From contig CAZSMC010000069.1 in NCBI GenBank assembly GCA_964607755.1, forward strand, positions 1 through 21,878: DNA of 21,878 nucleotides, in the 5' to 3' direction. This document shows, piece after piece, positions 6,655 through 14,600 of the stretch (positions within the stretch are counted from its first letter, which is position 1; each line of letters begins with the position of its first letter). The stretch is from CAZSMC01 sp964607755 (GTDB taxonomy: Bacteria > Zhuqueibacterota > Zhuqueibacteria > Residuimicrobiales > Krinioviventaceae). The translations under genes were made by a program, and so were the position numbers. The notes under the pieces are model-generated. The model ran no database searches, was not told the origin of the DNA, and worked only from the letters and a program-made list of their open reading frames with translations.

Positions 6655-8016
6655 ATGAGTAATTATGTTCAAGAAATTGTCGACATGGTAAAAACTACCG
6701 ACCCTGATCAAAAAGAATTTCATCAAGCAGTAGAAGAAGTGGCTGCGTCTATTTCTTTGGTCTACGAAAAATATCCTGAATACCGCACCGCTAAAATATT
6801 TGAACGCATGATTGAACCGGAACGCGTTATCATGTTCCGCGTGCCCTGGACAGATGATATGGGCGATATCCATATCAATCGAGGTTATCGTATCGAGATG
6901 AACAGCGCGATTGGTCCGTACAAGGGCGGACTCCGTTTTCACCCTTCTGTGAATTTGGGTATTCTGAAATTTCTGGCTTTTGAACAGGTTTTCAAAAACA
7001 GTTTGACGTCACTTCCCATGGGCGGAGGCAAGGGCGGCTCCGATTTTGATCCAAAAGGCAAAACAGATAACGAAGTGATGCGTTTTTGTCAGAGCTTTAT
7101 TATTGAACTTTGCCGGCATATTGGTCCTAACACAGATATACCTGCCGGCGATATTGGCGTTGGCGGCCGGGAAATCGGGTACATGTTTGGTCAATACAAA
7201 CGTCTGAAAAACGAGTTTACCGGCGTGTTGACTGGCAAGGGCATAAACTGGGGCGGCTCGCTTATCCGGCCAGAAGCAACCGGTTATGGCGCTGTTTACA
7301 TGGCCGCGGAAATGCTGCAAATACGCAATGAAACCCTGCAAGGAAAAACGTGTCTGGTGTCCGGTTCCGGGAATGTTGCCCAGTTTACTGTTGAAAAAAT
7401 CCTTGAACTCGGCGGCAAGGTGGTGACGCTGTCCGATTCTTCCGGCTATGTCTATGACCCTGAAGGCATTGATGCTGAAAAGCTGGAATTCGTCAAAGAG
7501 TTGAAAAACGTGCGCCGGGGACGAATCCGCGAATATATCGAAGCTTATAAAAATGCCGAGTATAAATCCATAGATTCTTCGGACGATTTTAACCCCTTGT
7601 GGAATCACAAAGCGGATTGCGCGTTCCCAAGTGCCACGCAAAACGAAATCAATGAAAAGGATGCTCAAAATTTAATAGACAACGGCGTGTATTGTGTAAG
7701 TGAGGGCGCAAATATGCCGACAGTAAACGGGGGCATTAACCTGTTTCTGGACAAGGGAATTTTATACGCTCCCGGCAAAGCAGCCAATGCCGGCGGTGTG
7801 GCTGTGTCCGGCCTGGAGATGGCGCAAAACAGCATGCGGCTCCCCTGGACTCGAGAAGAAGTGGATGAACGGCTGCACATGATTATGAAAAACATTCACA
7901 ACACATGCCTTCAAACCGCGGAACGTTTCGGCACACCCGGCAATTATGTCAATGGCGCCAATATCGGCGGTTTTCTCAAAGTTGCTGACGCTATGCTCGA
8001 CCAGGGCGTTGTATAA
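6655..8016 (+). CDS. gdhA: Glutamate dehydrogenase, GdhA type (probably NADP-dependent)
   Basis: Interconverts 2-oxoglutarate plus ammonia and glutamate. The 453 residues match the hexameric GdhA subfamily (about 450). Visible landmarks are the glutamate-side lysines in IGPYKGGLRFH (Lys90), LKFLAFEQVFKNSLT (Lys114) and the catalytic-lysine loop PMGGGKGGSDFDPKGK (Lys126). Next come PAGDIGVGGREIGYMFGQY with the family's conserved Asp, a GLTGKG-like VLTGKGINWGGSLIRPEATGYG stretch, and the dinucleotide-binding VSGSGNVAQF. The C-terminal half carries AFPSATQNEI, VSEGANMPT and APGKAANAGGVAVSGLEM, all typical. NADP preference is inferred from subfamily, not from a decisive residue. It lies 87 bp after asnA, with a separate second dehydrogenase of the same superfamily about 3.3 kb downstream. 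Confidence 0.95.
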   Translation: MSNYVQEIVDMVKTTDPDQKEFHQAVEEVAASISLVYEKYPEYRTAKIFERMIEPERVIMFRVPWTDDMGDIHINRGYRIEMNSAIGPYKGGLRFHPSVNLGILKFLAFEQVFKNSLTSLPMGGGKGGSDFDPKGKTDNEVMRFCQSFIIELCRHIGPNTDIPAGDIGVGGREIGYMFGQYKRLKNEFTGVLTGKGINWGGSLIRPEATGYGAVYMAAEMLQIRNETLQGKTCLVSGSGNVAQFTVEKILELGGKVVTLSDSSGYVYDPEGIDAEKLEFVKELKNVRRGRIREYIEAYKNAEYKSIDSSDDFNPLWNHKADCAFPSATQNEINEKDAQNLIDNGVYCVSEGANMPTVNGGINLFLDKGILYAPGKAANAGGVAVSGLEMAQNSMRLPWTREEVDERLHMIMKNIHNTCLQTAERFGTPGNYVNGANIGGFLKVADAMLDQGVV

Positions 8017-8135
8017 TTGATGAACATGCTCGTCACGGGCGAAAAATGTTCTGTTGAATTTTACTTTATGGATTTTTATTTTTCACAATAATCACTGGGC
8101 ATATTATTGCTCACAATTTAAACGCAGTAAAACTC

Positions 8136-11100
8136 ATGAACGAACGTTCCAAAAAAACATTACCTCATTCTGATCCGTTGTGGGTAGAGCACGGTTATGG
8201 CACCCGGTTTCAAGGATTTCAGAATCTGATGCGATTTCGGATCCGCGACGTGCTGCTTGTTTCCAGCTTGTACGACCTCTATGTTTTCGAAGAGGATGGC
8301 CGGTTGTACGAATTGATTCGCGATCAGTACCAGCACTTGAATCTCAGTCATGCCCCTGAGCTGACCCGGGTATCGAACGGTGAAGAAGCCATTGCTCTGG
8401 CGCAACAGGAACGCCGTTTCGATCTCATTATCACGACGTTACATATCGAGGATATGAGTCTCACCCGATTTGCCAAAAGAGTCAAAGAAAGCGGTATTGA
8501 TATTCCGGTGGTCCTGCTTGCTTTTGATAACCGCGAGCTATCAGATTTGATCACCCACGGCGGGGTGGAGGACTTTGACCAGATTTTCATCTGGCACGGC
8601 GATTTCCGGTTGCTGCTCGCCATTATTAAACATCTCGAAGACAAGCTGAACCTCGAACACGATACAAATCTGGTTGGTGTGCAGTCTATTCTTGTGATCG
8701 AGGATGATGTGCGGTTTTATTCCTCAACCCTGCCGGTCATGTACGTTGAAGTGATGAAGCAGGCACAGCGATTGATCTCCGAAGGCATAAACCTCTCTCA
8801 CAGACAATTGCGGGCTCGCGCACGACCAAAGCTAATTCTATGCACGAGTTATGAAGAAGCCTGGGATTATTTTAAAGAGTACCACGAAACAATTCTTGGC
8901 ATCATTTCAGATATTGACTTTCCGCGCAACGGCAAAGCTGATCCTGTTGCCGGTTTAACGCTGACTCGACAGGTTAAAGAATGGCATGCAGAAATTCCGA
9001 TTATGCTTCAAAGTTATTCAGACGAAAACAAGCAAAAAGCCCTGGACTTAGGCGCTGATTTTGTGTTAAAGAATGCGGATGACTTTTACGAGCGTTTGCA
9101 TCAATTTATGTTTGACAACTTTTATTTTGGAGATTTTGTATTCCGCACACCGGACGGCCGCGAGGTAGACCGGGCATCGGATTTGATTTCTCTTGAACAA
9201 AAGCTGAAAACCGTTCCCGAAGAGAGCATTGTTTATCACGCGGAGCGAAATTATTTTTCCAACTGGCTGAAAGCCAGAACAGAATTTTGGCTGGCGCATC
9301 AATTGCGGCCGCGTAAAATTTCGGATTATAGCACAGTCGATGAAACCCGGCAAACATTGATAAAAGCTTTGCGCGATTACCGCAAACTGCGTCAACGTGG
9401 AATTGTCACTGATTTTCGCAAAGATTTTTTCGATCCGGTAAGCAGCATTTCAAGGCTGGGCGGCGGCTCGCTCGGCGGAAAAGCACGCGGTCTTTCTTTT
9501 GTGAATATTTTGGTCAATAACTATAATGTCCAGAATCGATTTTCAGACGTGCGTATTTACATTCCACCTGCTATTGTGATTGGCACGGATATTTTTGACG
9601 TTTTTGTCAGAGAAAACAATTTGCTTCCTTTTGCCCTCGAAACCGATGACGATGCCGAAATCATCCGCCGTTTCATGCACGCAAAAAAGTTTCCCGAAAA
9701 AATTATTGGCGAGCTGGCGTCGTTTATAGACATTGTTCAAAATCCTTTAGCTGTGCGGTCGTCAAGCCTGTTGGAAGATTCCCATAACCAGCCATTTGCC
9801 GGTGTATATGACACGTGTATGCTGCCTAACGCGCACGAAGATTCCATGGTTCGCCTTGGCGAGCTGCTAAAAGCAATCAAACGGGTATACGCCTCAACCT
9901 ATTTAAAAGCAGCCAAGGATTATATCAAAGCCACCTCATTCAGCCTGGAACATGAAAAGATGGCTGTTATTGTGCAAAAAATGGTCGGGGCCCATCATGA
10001 CCAGCGGTTCTATCCAAATTTTTCCGGCGTGGCTCGCTCTTATAATTACTATCCGGTAGAACCTCAACAAGCCTCGGACGGCATTGTCTCAGTTGCCCTT
10101 GGGCTGGGCAAAATGGTTGTCGAAGGCGGTTCTGTTGTGCGTTTTTGTCCAAAGTACCCGAATTACTTGAACACACTGGGTACAACAAAAAATACTTTGC
10201 AGAACGCCCAGACTTTCTTTTACGGCCTCGATCTGACGCCACAGAAATATATGGACGATACCGTTTGGGACTCGTTCATAATAGAATATCCTTTGAAAGC
10301 CGCAGAGGAGGATGGCACTCTGAGTGAGTTGGGCTCAACCTTTTCACCAGAAAATAATAGAATATACGATGGCATCTCCCGGCATGGTTCGAGGTTGGTT
10401 TCTTTTGCACCCTTGATTAAAGGCAAGCTTTTTCCGCTTCCCGAAATCACAGAATTGCTGCTGGATATGGGCAGTTGGAGTATGGGCACCCCGGTCGAGA
10501 TTGAATTTGCGGTGAATATGGATACCCCGCAATTTCAACCCAAAGAGTTTGCAATTTTGCAAATGAGACCAGTCGTTCTGAACCGCGAGCTGGAAGTTCT
10601 GGATATTGAACAGTTTGATAAAAATCAGCTTATTTGCAAAAGCAAGCAGGTACTTGGGAACGGGGTGCTGCGCAATATTTATGATATTGTTTTTGTTGAC
10701 CGGGAAACATTTGACCGTTCAAAAACCCGCGATGTGGCTGCCGAGATTGGCAAGATGAATTCCCGGCTGCTGGATGCAAAACGGCCTTATCTGTTAATCG
10801 GCGTGGGGCGATGGGGTTCTCTGGACCCCTGGCTCGGCATTCCGGTGCGTTGGGATCAAATTGCCGGAACACGTGTGATTATCGAAACCGATTTTAAAGA
10901 CTATTCGGTTATGCCGTCTCAGGGTTCACATTTTTTTCAGAATCTGAATTCTTTTATGATCGGTTATTACACCGTTCATCCGGACCAAAACGAGAGCTTT
11001 ATCGACTGGGACTGGCTGCTGCAGCAGGAACCTGTCGAGAAAACCCGGTACATACGCCACCTCACTTTCGATCATCCCATTGTTGTTAAAATGAACGGAC

Positions 11101-11156
11101 ACAAAAGCAAAGGCATTATTTTGAAGCCGGAGGCTGAGTTTGGAAAAGCCGGATAA
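8136..11156 (+). CDS. Receiver-like domains fused to PEP/pyruvate-binding (PPDK_N) ATP-grasp domain
   Basis: 1006 residues. Residues of about 36-165 form a receiver-like domain with no phosphorylation site: Ser43/Ser44 replace the acidic pair, Thr101 replaces the phospho-acceptor Asp, and no Lys follows the last strand. Residues of about 182-330 form a second receiver that looks competent: Asp190/Asp191, Asp259 in GIISDIDFP, Ser293 and Lys312. It carries a basic insertion after its first helix. Residues of about 436-815 match the ATP-binding domain of PEP synthase and pyruvate phosphate dikinase: GGGSLGGKARG (Lys449), PLAVRSSSLLEDS (Arg541), FAGVYDT, GIVSVALGLGKMVVEGG, and FAILQMRPVVL (Arg811). 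The remaining 190 residues (with IGVGRWGSLDPWLG) are conserved-looking but are neither the catalytic-His swivel domain nor the PEP-binding barrel. A PEP synthase activity is therefore unlikely. A signalling or pyruvate/nucleotide-sensing role is an inference. No strong ribosome-binding site precedes the ATG. The end overlaps the next gene by 17 nt. Confidence 0.85.
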   Translation: MNERSKKTLPHSDPLWVEHGYGTRFQGFQNLMRFRIRDVLLVSSLYDLYVFEEDGRLYELIRDQYQHLNLSHAPELTRVSNGEEAIALAQQERRFDLIITTLHIEDMSLTRFAKRVKESGIDIPVVLLAFDNRELSDLITHGGVEDFDQIFIWHGDFRLLLAIIKHLEDKLNLEHDTNLVGVQSILVIEDDVRFYSSTLPVMYVEVMKQAQRLISEGINLSHRQLRARARPKLILCTSYEEAWDYFKEYHETILGIISDIDFPRNGKADPVAGLTLTRQVKEWHAEIPIMLQSYSDENKQKALDLGADFVLKNADDFYERLHQFMFDNFYFGDFVFRTPDGREVDRASDLISLEQKLKTVPEESIVYHAERNYFSNWLKARTEFWLAHQLRPRKISDYSTVDETRQTLIKALRDYRKLRQRGIVTDFRKDFFDPVSSISRLGGGSLGGKARGLSFVNILVNNYNVQNRFSDVRIYIPPAIVIGTDIFDVFVRENNLLPFALETDDDAEIIRRFMHAKKFPEKIIGELASFIDIVQNPLAVRSSSLLEDSHNQPFAGVYDTCMLPNAHEDSMVRLGELLKAIKRVYASTYLKAAKDYIKATSFSLEHEKMAVIVQKMVGAHHDQRFYPNFSGVARSYNYYPVEPQQASDGIVSVALGLGKMVVEGGSVVRFCPKYPNYLNTLGTTKNTLQNAQTFFYGLDLTPQKYMDDTVWDSFIIEYPLKAAEEDGTLSELGSTFSPENNRIYDGISRHGSRLVSFAPLIKGKLFPLPEITELLLDMGSWSMGTPVEIEFAVNMDTPQFQPKEFAILQMRPVVLNRELEVLDIEQFDKNQLICKSKQVLGNGVLRNIYDIVFVDRETFDRSKTRDVAAEIGKMNSRLLDAKRPYLLIGVGRWGSLDPWLGIPVRWDQIAGTRVIIETDFKDYSVMPSQGSHFFQNLNSFMIGYYTVHPDQNESFIDWDWLLQQEPVEKTRYIRHLTFDHPIVVKMNGHKSKGIILKPEAEFGKAG
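11129..11133 (+). promoter_or_regulatory. Ribosome-binding site supporting a TTG start
   Basis: GGAGG ends 6 nt before the TTG at 11140, inside the 3' end of the receiver/PPDK_N gene. This supports TTG as the start of the small zinc-ribbon gene and suggests translational coupling. Confidence 0.6.
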
Positions 11157-11337
11157 AATTCCAGAGAATTGTCCGCACTGCGGCAAAAAGCTAAGTCCCT
11201 GGGAACAAATACTGCTCAGTGTTGACCGGGCTCTGATGTGCCGGGGATGCTGGTACCGGATTTTACTGGATCATAACGACAATCCGAAAACCGAACCGCC
11301 TAAAAAGTATCCCCCAAAAAAGGATGATGACACATGA
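11140..11337 (+). CDS. Small zinc-ribbon-like protein (TTG start)
   Basis: 65 residues, read from a TTG that has GGAGG 6 nt upstream. Two Cys pairs, CPHC (Cys11, Cys14) and CRGC (Cys34, Cys37), are 19 residues apart and look like a four-Cys zinc knuckle/ribbon. The tail is Pro-, Lys- and Asp-rich and probably disordered. It overlaps the upstream gene by 17 nt and the downstream dehydrogenase by 4 nt (ATGA), so the three genes are very likely one translationally coupled unit. I do not recognise the family. Its position between a receiver/ATP-grasp protein and a glutamate dehydrogenase suggests a small accessory or regulatory partner, which is inference only. Confidence 0.75.
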   Translation: MEKPDKIPENCPHCGKKLSPWEQILLSVDRALMCRGCWYRILLDHNDNPKTEPPKKYPPKKDDDT

Positions 11338-12581
11338 AATCTTACAATTCATTTCAAACCGCCCAGAGCCAGATCCGGGAAGCGGCAAAAATTCTTAATT
11401 TAAATCAGGCAACAATTGACTTGCTATCCTGGCCGCAACGCGAGTTTACTTTTACGCTGCCGGTAAAAATGGATGACGGCAGCACCCGTATTTTTCACGC
11501 CTACCGGGTGCAATATAACACTGCCCGCGGTCCGGCAAAAGGCGGCATTCGTTTTTATCCCGATGAAACTGTGGAAACCATCCGGGCGTTGGCGTGTTGG
11601 ATGACATTAAAGACCGCAGTTGTTAATTTGCCATTAGGAGGCGGAAAAGGCGGCGTGGTTTGCGATCCCCGGCACCTGTCGCGGCGCGAGCTGGAGAACA
11701 TCTCGCGCGCCTATATTCGTGCGTGTGCGTCCTATTTGGGCATCGATAAGGATGTACCAGCACCAGACGTCTACACCAATCCGCAAATTATGGCATGGAT
11801 GATGGACGAGTACGAAACCATAATTCAGCGTCATCATCCTGGCGTGCTCACGGACAAGCCCCTGCAAATCGGCGGCACCGAAGGCCGGCGTGATGCAACA
11901 GCCCGTGGCGGCGTGATCACTGTGCGCGAGGCCTGCCACGCCTATAACGTTGATCCGACCGGACCTTTTGCTGTGCAGGGATTTGGCAATGCCGGACAGC
12001 GAGCTGCTTTGCTCCATCAGGACATGCTGGGCGGCGGAAAGTTGATTGGCGTGTGCGATTCCAAAGGCGGACTTTATAATCCTGATGGCATGCCGGTGAA
12101 AGAGCTGGTGATGCACAAACTAAAAACAGGATCTGTTGTTGATTTTCCTGACGCACAACCTGTGGATCGCGACAGCATTTTGGAAATGGATGTCAACGTG
12201 CTCTACCCTGCAGCCCTGGAAAATGCAATTTCGCTGAAAAATGTTAACGATATCAAAGCAAGAATTATATGCGAACTCGCTAACGGTCCGACAACACCGG
12301 AGGCTGACAAGGTATTGAATGAAAAAGGCATTCACGTCATTCCCGACATTTTAGCCAGCTCTGGCGGAGTGACGGTGTCTTATTTTGAGATGGTCCAGGA
12401 CGGCACGCGTGATTTTTGGGAAGAAGCCAGGGTGCATGAACGCCTTGATAAAATTCTTACCCAGGCTTATCAGACCGTTCAGGAAGCAATTCGGGAGAAA
12501 AAAGTCCATACCCGTCTCGCTGCAACCATTGTGGGGGTGGCGCGAATTGCTGAAACCTGCGAACTGCGCGGATGGGTTTGA
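11334..12581 (+). CDS. Glu/Leu/Phe/Val dehydrogenase (second glutamate dehydrogenase, GudB/RocG-like)
   Basis: 415 residues, the length of the NAD-type glutamate dehydrogenases (GudB/RocG branch), and clearly a different branch from the 453-residue GdhA upstream. Landmarks are YNTARGPAKGGIRFYPDE, the catalytic-lysine loop PLGGGKGGVVCDP (Lys105), KDVPAPDVYTNPQIMAWMMDEYE, the Rossmann motif VQGFGNAGQRAA, a CELANGPTTPEAD stretch and ILASSGGVTVSYFEMVQ. It probably deaminates or forms glutamate using NAD(H). Related amino-acid dehydrogenases (Leu, Phe, Val) share this fold and cannot be excluded by eye. The ATG overlaps the zinc-ribbon gene's stop by 4 nt. Two dehydrogenases of the same superfamily in one block suggest opposite roles (assimilation and catabolism) or different cofactors. 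Confidence 0.92.
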   Translation: MKSYNSFQTAQSQIREAAKILNLNQATIDLLSWPQREFTFTLPVKMDDGSTRIFHAYRVQYNTARGPAKGGIRFYPDETVETIRALACWMTLKTAVVNLPLGGGKGGVVCDPRHLSRRELENISRAYIRACASYLGIDKDVPAPDVYTNPQIMAWMMDEYETIIQRHHPGVLTDKPLQIGGTEGRRDATARGGVITVREACHAYNVDPTGPFAVQGFGNAGQRAALLHQDMLGGGKLIGVCDSKGGLYNPDGMPVKELVMHKLKTGSVVDFPDAQPVDRDSILEMDVNVLYPAALENAISLKNVNDIKARIICELANGPTTPEADKVLNEKGIHVIPDILASSGGVTVSYFEMVQDGTRDFWEEARVHERLDKILTQAYQTVQEAIREKKVHTRLAATIVGVARIAETCELRGWV

Positions 12582-12637
12582 GGGACTTGTTCTTTCAGAC
12601 CTTTTGCATAAAATGGTGAAAAAATAAGGAGAGAAAC

Positions 12638-13069
12638 ATGCTGGTTGGAATATCGCCTGTAGTTGGACCAGACTTGCTCGCACTGTTGTGCCGGATGGGG
12701 CATGGGGATGAAATTGTCCTTGCTGATGCCCATTTTCCGGGGGAAGCATTTAATGATCGCGTTCTGCGTGCCGACGGTCTGCGGATACCCGAGCTCCTCG
12801 ACGGTATCTTGCCGTTGTTTGCTTTAGACCCTTACGTTGACACACCGGTCATCATGATGGCACCAGTGCAAGGAGACGAGCTCGATCCGGACGTTGAAAA
12901 ATCGTATCGCAAGGTCATTGACAAGCACTGGCCGGATACGCCGCCCATTCAGCGACTTGAGCGTTTTACATTTTATGAGCGCACCAAAAATGCTTTTGCA
13001 GTTCTCATGACCGGCGAGACGGCAAAGTATGGCAATATCATTTTGAAAAAAGGTGTGACGCCGTGTTGA
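12638..13069 (+). CDS. fucU: FucU/RbsD-type sugar mutarotase (L-fucose mutarotase)
   Basis: Interconverts sugar anomers in the cytoplasm. The 143 residues match the family length (about 140). The N-terminal MLVGISPVVGPDLLALLCRMGHGDEIVLADAHFP follows FucU almost position by position, with His22 in the HGDE motif as the family's catalytic His. RADGLRIPELLDGILPLFALDPYV and the C-terminal FTFYERTKNAFAV and GETAKYGNIILKKG also fit. A good ribosome-binding site (AAGGAGAG) precedes the ATG. Its start is 56 bp after the dehydrogenase stop. Downstream are a BASS carrier and sugar-acid-type enzymes, which suits fucose or a related deoxy sugar, although substrate specificity cannot be read from the sequence. 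Confidence 0.93.
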   Translation: MLVGISPVVGPDLLALLCRMGHGDEIVLADAHFPGEAFNDRVLRADGLRIPELLDGILPLFALDPYVDTPVIMMAPVQGDELDPDVEKSYRKVIDKHWPDTPPIQRLERFTFYERTKNAFAVLMTGETAKYGNIILKKGVTPC

Positions 13070-13110
13070 TTCAATTGTCACATTTTATTTGCAAACAAGT
13101 TCTTTGATTA

Positions 13111-13180
13111 AGAAAATGACAAATCACAAAACTCAAATTTCAAATAAATGTCAATATTCAATACTCGAAATAACAAACAA
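13111..13180 (+). repeat. A/C-biased short-motif tract (reiterated CAAAT/CAAT)
   Basis: The spacer between the mutarotase and the carrier holds CAAAT at 13120, 13134 and 13141 and CAAT at 13152 and 13159, in a strand-biased, nearly G-free stretch. Spacing is irregular (7-14 nt). It looks like a decayed low-complexity repeat. No promoter or hairpin is evident in it. Confidence 0.4.
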
Positions 13181-13191
13181 ACGGATCGAAT

Positions 13192-14514
13192 ATGAAAAAA
13201 AACAAATTGGACCCAAAGGTTACCGGATATTTCGCCGCACTGGTTCTGGTGGTACTTGTCGTGATGTGGCTATCAGGTCAATCATCAGTTGTTGAACCGC
13301 TGGTGGTCGTTTTCTTTACCTTGCTGGCCTTGTTTTTCAATCAACATCATTTCTTGAAACGATTTGCGTTCACAGCCTGGGTTTTTGTGTTTGTCTCGGC
13401 TTCGCTGTTGTATCCGTCCGCATTTGGCACCTGGTTTGGATTCGATCTGGCTATTCTCATCGTTCCGCTCATCCAGATCATCATGTTTGGTATGGGAACG
13501 ACCCTCAGCCTGAAAGATTTTTCGCGTATCCTGACCATGCCCTGGCCTGTTTTTATTGGAATGTTCTTGCAATTTTCGGTTATGCCGCTTGCGGGTCTTG
13601 CAATTGCCACGCTTTTTGGCTTTGAGCCCGAGGTCGCTGCCGGCGTTATTCTTATCGGTTCATGCTCTGGTGGTGTGGCTTCGAATCTAATGACGTATCT
13701 GGCTAACGGCAACGTCGCGCTGTCTGTGACCATGACATCCTGTTCAACCTTGCTGTCACCGCTTGCGACTCCGTTTTTGATGAAAACCCTCGCCGGACGC
13801 CTTGTGCCCATAGATTTTGTGTCAATGATGTTTTCCATTTTAAATATGATCGTCGTGCCCATCCTTGCCGGATTGGTAGCCAACAGAATTTTGTACGGTT
13901 CAAGCAAATTTGTCACCAAATCTAAATTTCTGCTCTTAATTGCCGTGGGAGGGATTGTCATTGCTGTCACAAGCATCGCTATCAACGCGGATGCATGGGG
14001 ACGTTTGGCTGCGCTCCGCGATGGATTTATTATCGGATTTGCACTCATCGGAGTGGTCGCATTGTCGAAATTCGTTATCAATAATCTGTTCAACGGACCG
14101 AAAAACTGGATGGACAGAGCCCTACCCATAATCTCGATGGCAGGAATTTGTTTTATCATCGGCATAATAACCGCACGGTCCAGCGAAAAACTTTTAACTG
14201 TGGGACTGGCGCTTATCGCTGCTGCGATTTTGCATAATTTTACCGGTTATACATTAGGTTACTGGTTTGCCCGGGCGGTCCGGCTGGATGAACGCTCGTG
14301 TCGCACTGTCGCTTTCGAAGTTGGCATGCAGAACGGCGGTATGGCCTCGGGACTGGCGATGGGCGTGTTAAAAAGCGCCAACGCCGCACTAGCTCCGGCC
14401 ATCTTTGGTCCGTGGATGAACATCTCCGGGTCCATGCTGGCGACATGGTGGCACCGAAAACCGGTCAAAGAATCCGAATCAATGAAAAGAAATGGCGATG
14501 TTGAATCCTTGTGA
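13192..14514 (+). CDS. Bile acid:sodium symporter (BASS) family carrier, enlarged
   Basis: 440 residues with about 12-14 hydrophobic segments, in the inner membrane. The core has the family signatures: FGMGTTLSLKDF, CSGGVASNLMTYLANGNVALSVT (Asn165 region), STLLSPLATPF, and FEVGMQNGGMASG (Glu376, Gln380), which in studied members line the sodium and substrate sites. Usual BASS proteins have roughly 300-330 residues. The extra length here comes from about 80 N-terminal residues with two or three more helices, and from an insertion near residues 238-305 with about two more. Members carry bile acids, pyruvate, pantothenate or other organic anions with sodium. Next to sugar-acid enzymes, a carboxylate such as pyruvate or a keto-deoxy acid is a reasonable inference. 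The ribosome-binding site is weak. Confidence 0.88.
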   Translation: MKKNKLDPKVTGYFAALVLVVLVVMWLSGQSSVVEPLVVVFFTLLALFFNQHHFLKRFAFTAWVFVFVSASLLYPSAFGTWFGFDLAILIVPLIQIIMFGMGTTLSLKDFSRILTMPWPVFIGMFLQFSVMPLAGLAIATLFGFEPEVAAGVILIGSCSGGVASNLMTYLANGNVALSVTMTSCSTLLSPLATPFLMKTLAGRLVPIDFVSMMFSILNMIVVPILAGLVANRILYGSSKFVTKSKFLLLIAVGGIVIAVTSIAINADAWGRLAALRDGFIIGFALIGVVALSKFVINNLFNGPKNWMDRALPIISMAGICFIIGIITARSSEKLLTVGLALIAAAILHNFTGYTLGYWFARAVRLDERSCRTVAFEVGMQNGGMASGLAMGVLKSANAALAPAIFGPWMNISGSMLATWWHRKPVKESESMKRNGDVESL

Positions 14515-14600
14515 GAATCTTGAAAAAGTAATATTGAATTTCTTGCGAAGAAACCTTAAAAATTTGCATATTCATCAACTGAATGAAACGAGGTTTTTAT

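Noticed and set aside
6355..6942. Minus-strand ORF of 195 codons across the asnA-gdhA junction
   Set aside because: It lies antisense to two firmly identified genes and has no recognisable motif or ribosome-binding site.
7009..7668. Minus-strand ORF of 219 codons inside gdhA
   Set aside because: It is entirely antisense to a strongly conserved part of gdhA and shows no family likeness.
8136..11156. Annotation as phosphoenolpyruvate synthase (PpsA)
   Set aside because: The catalytic-His swivel domain and the PEP-binding barrel are missing, and receiver domains are present instead.
13347..14165. Minus-strand ORF of 272 codons inside the BASS gene
   Set aside because: It is the mirror of hydrophobic codons in the carrier gene, and the plus-strand frame has clear family signatures.
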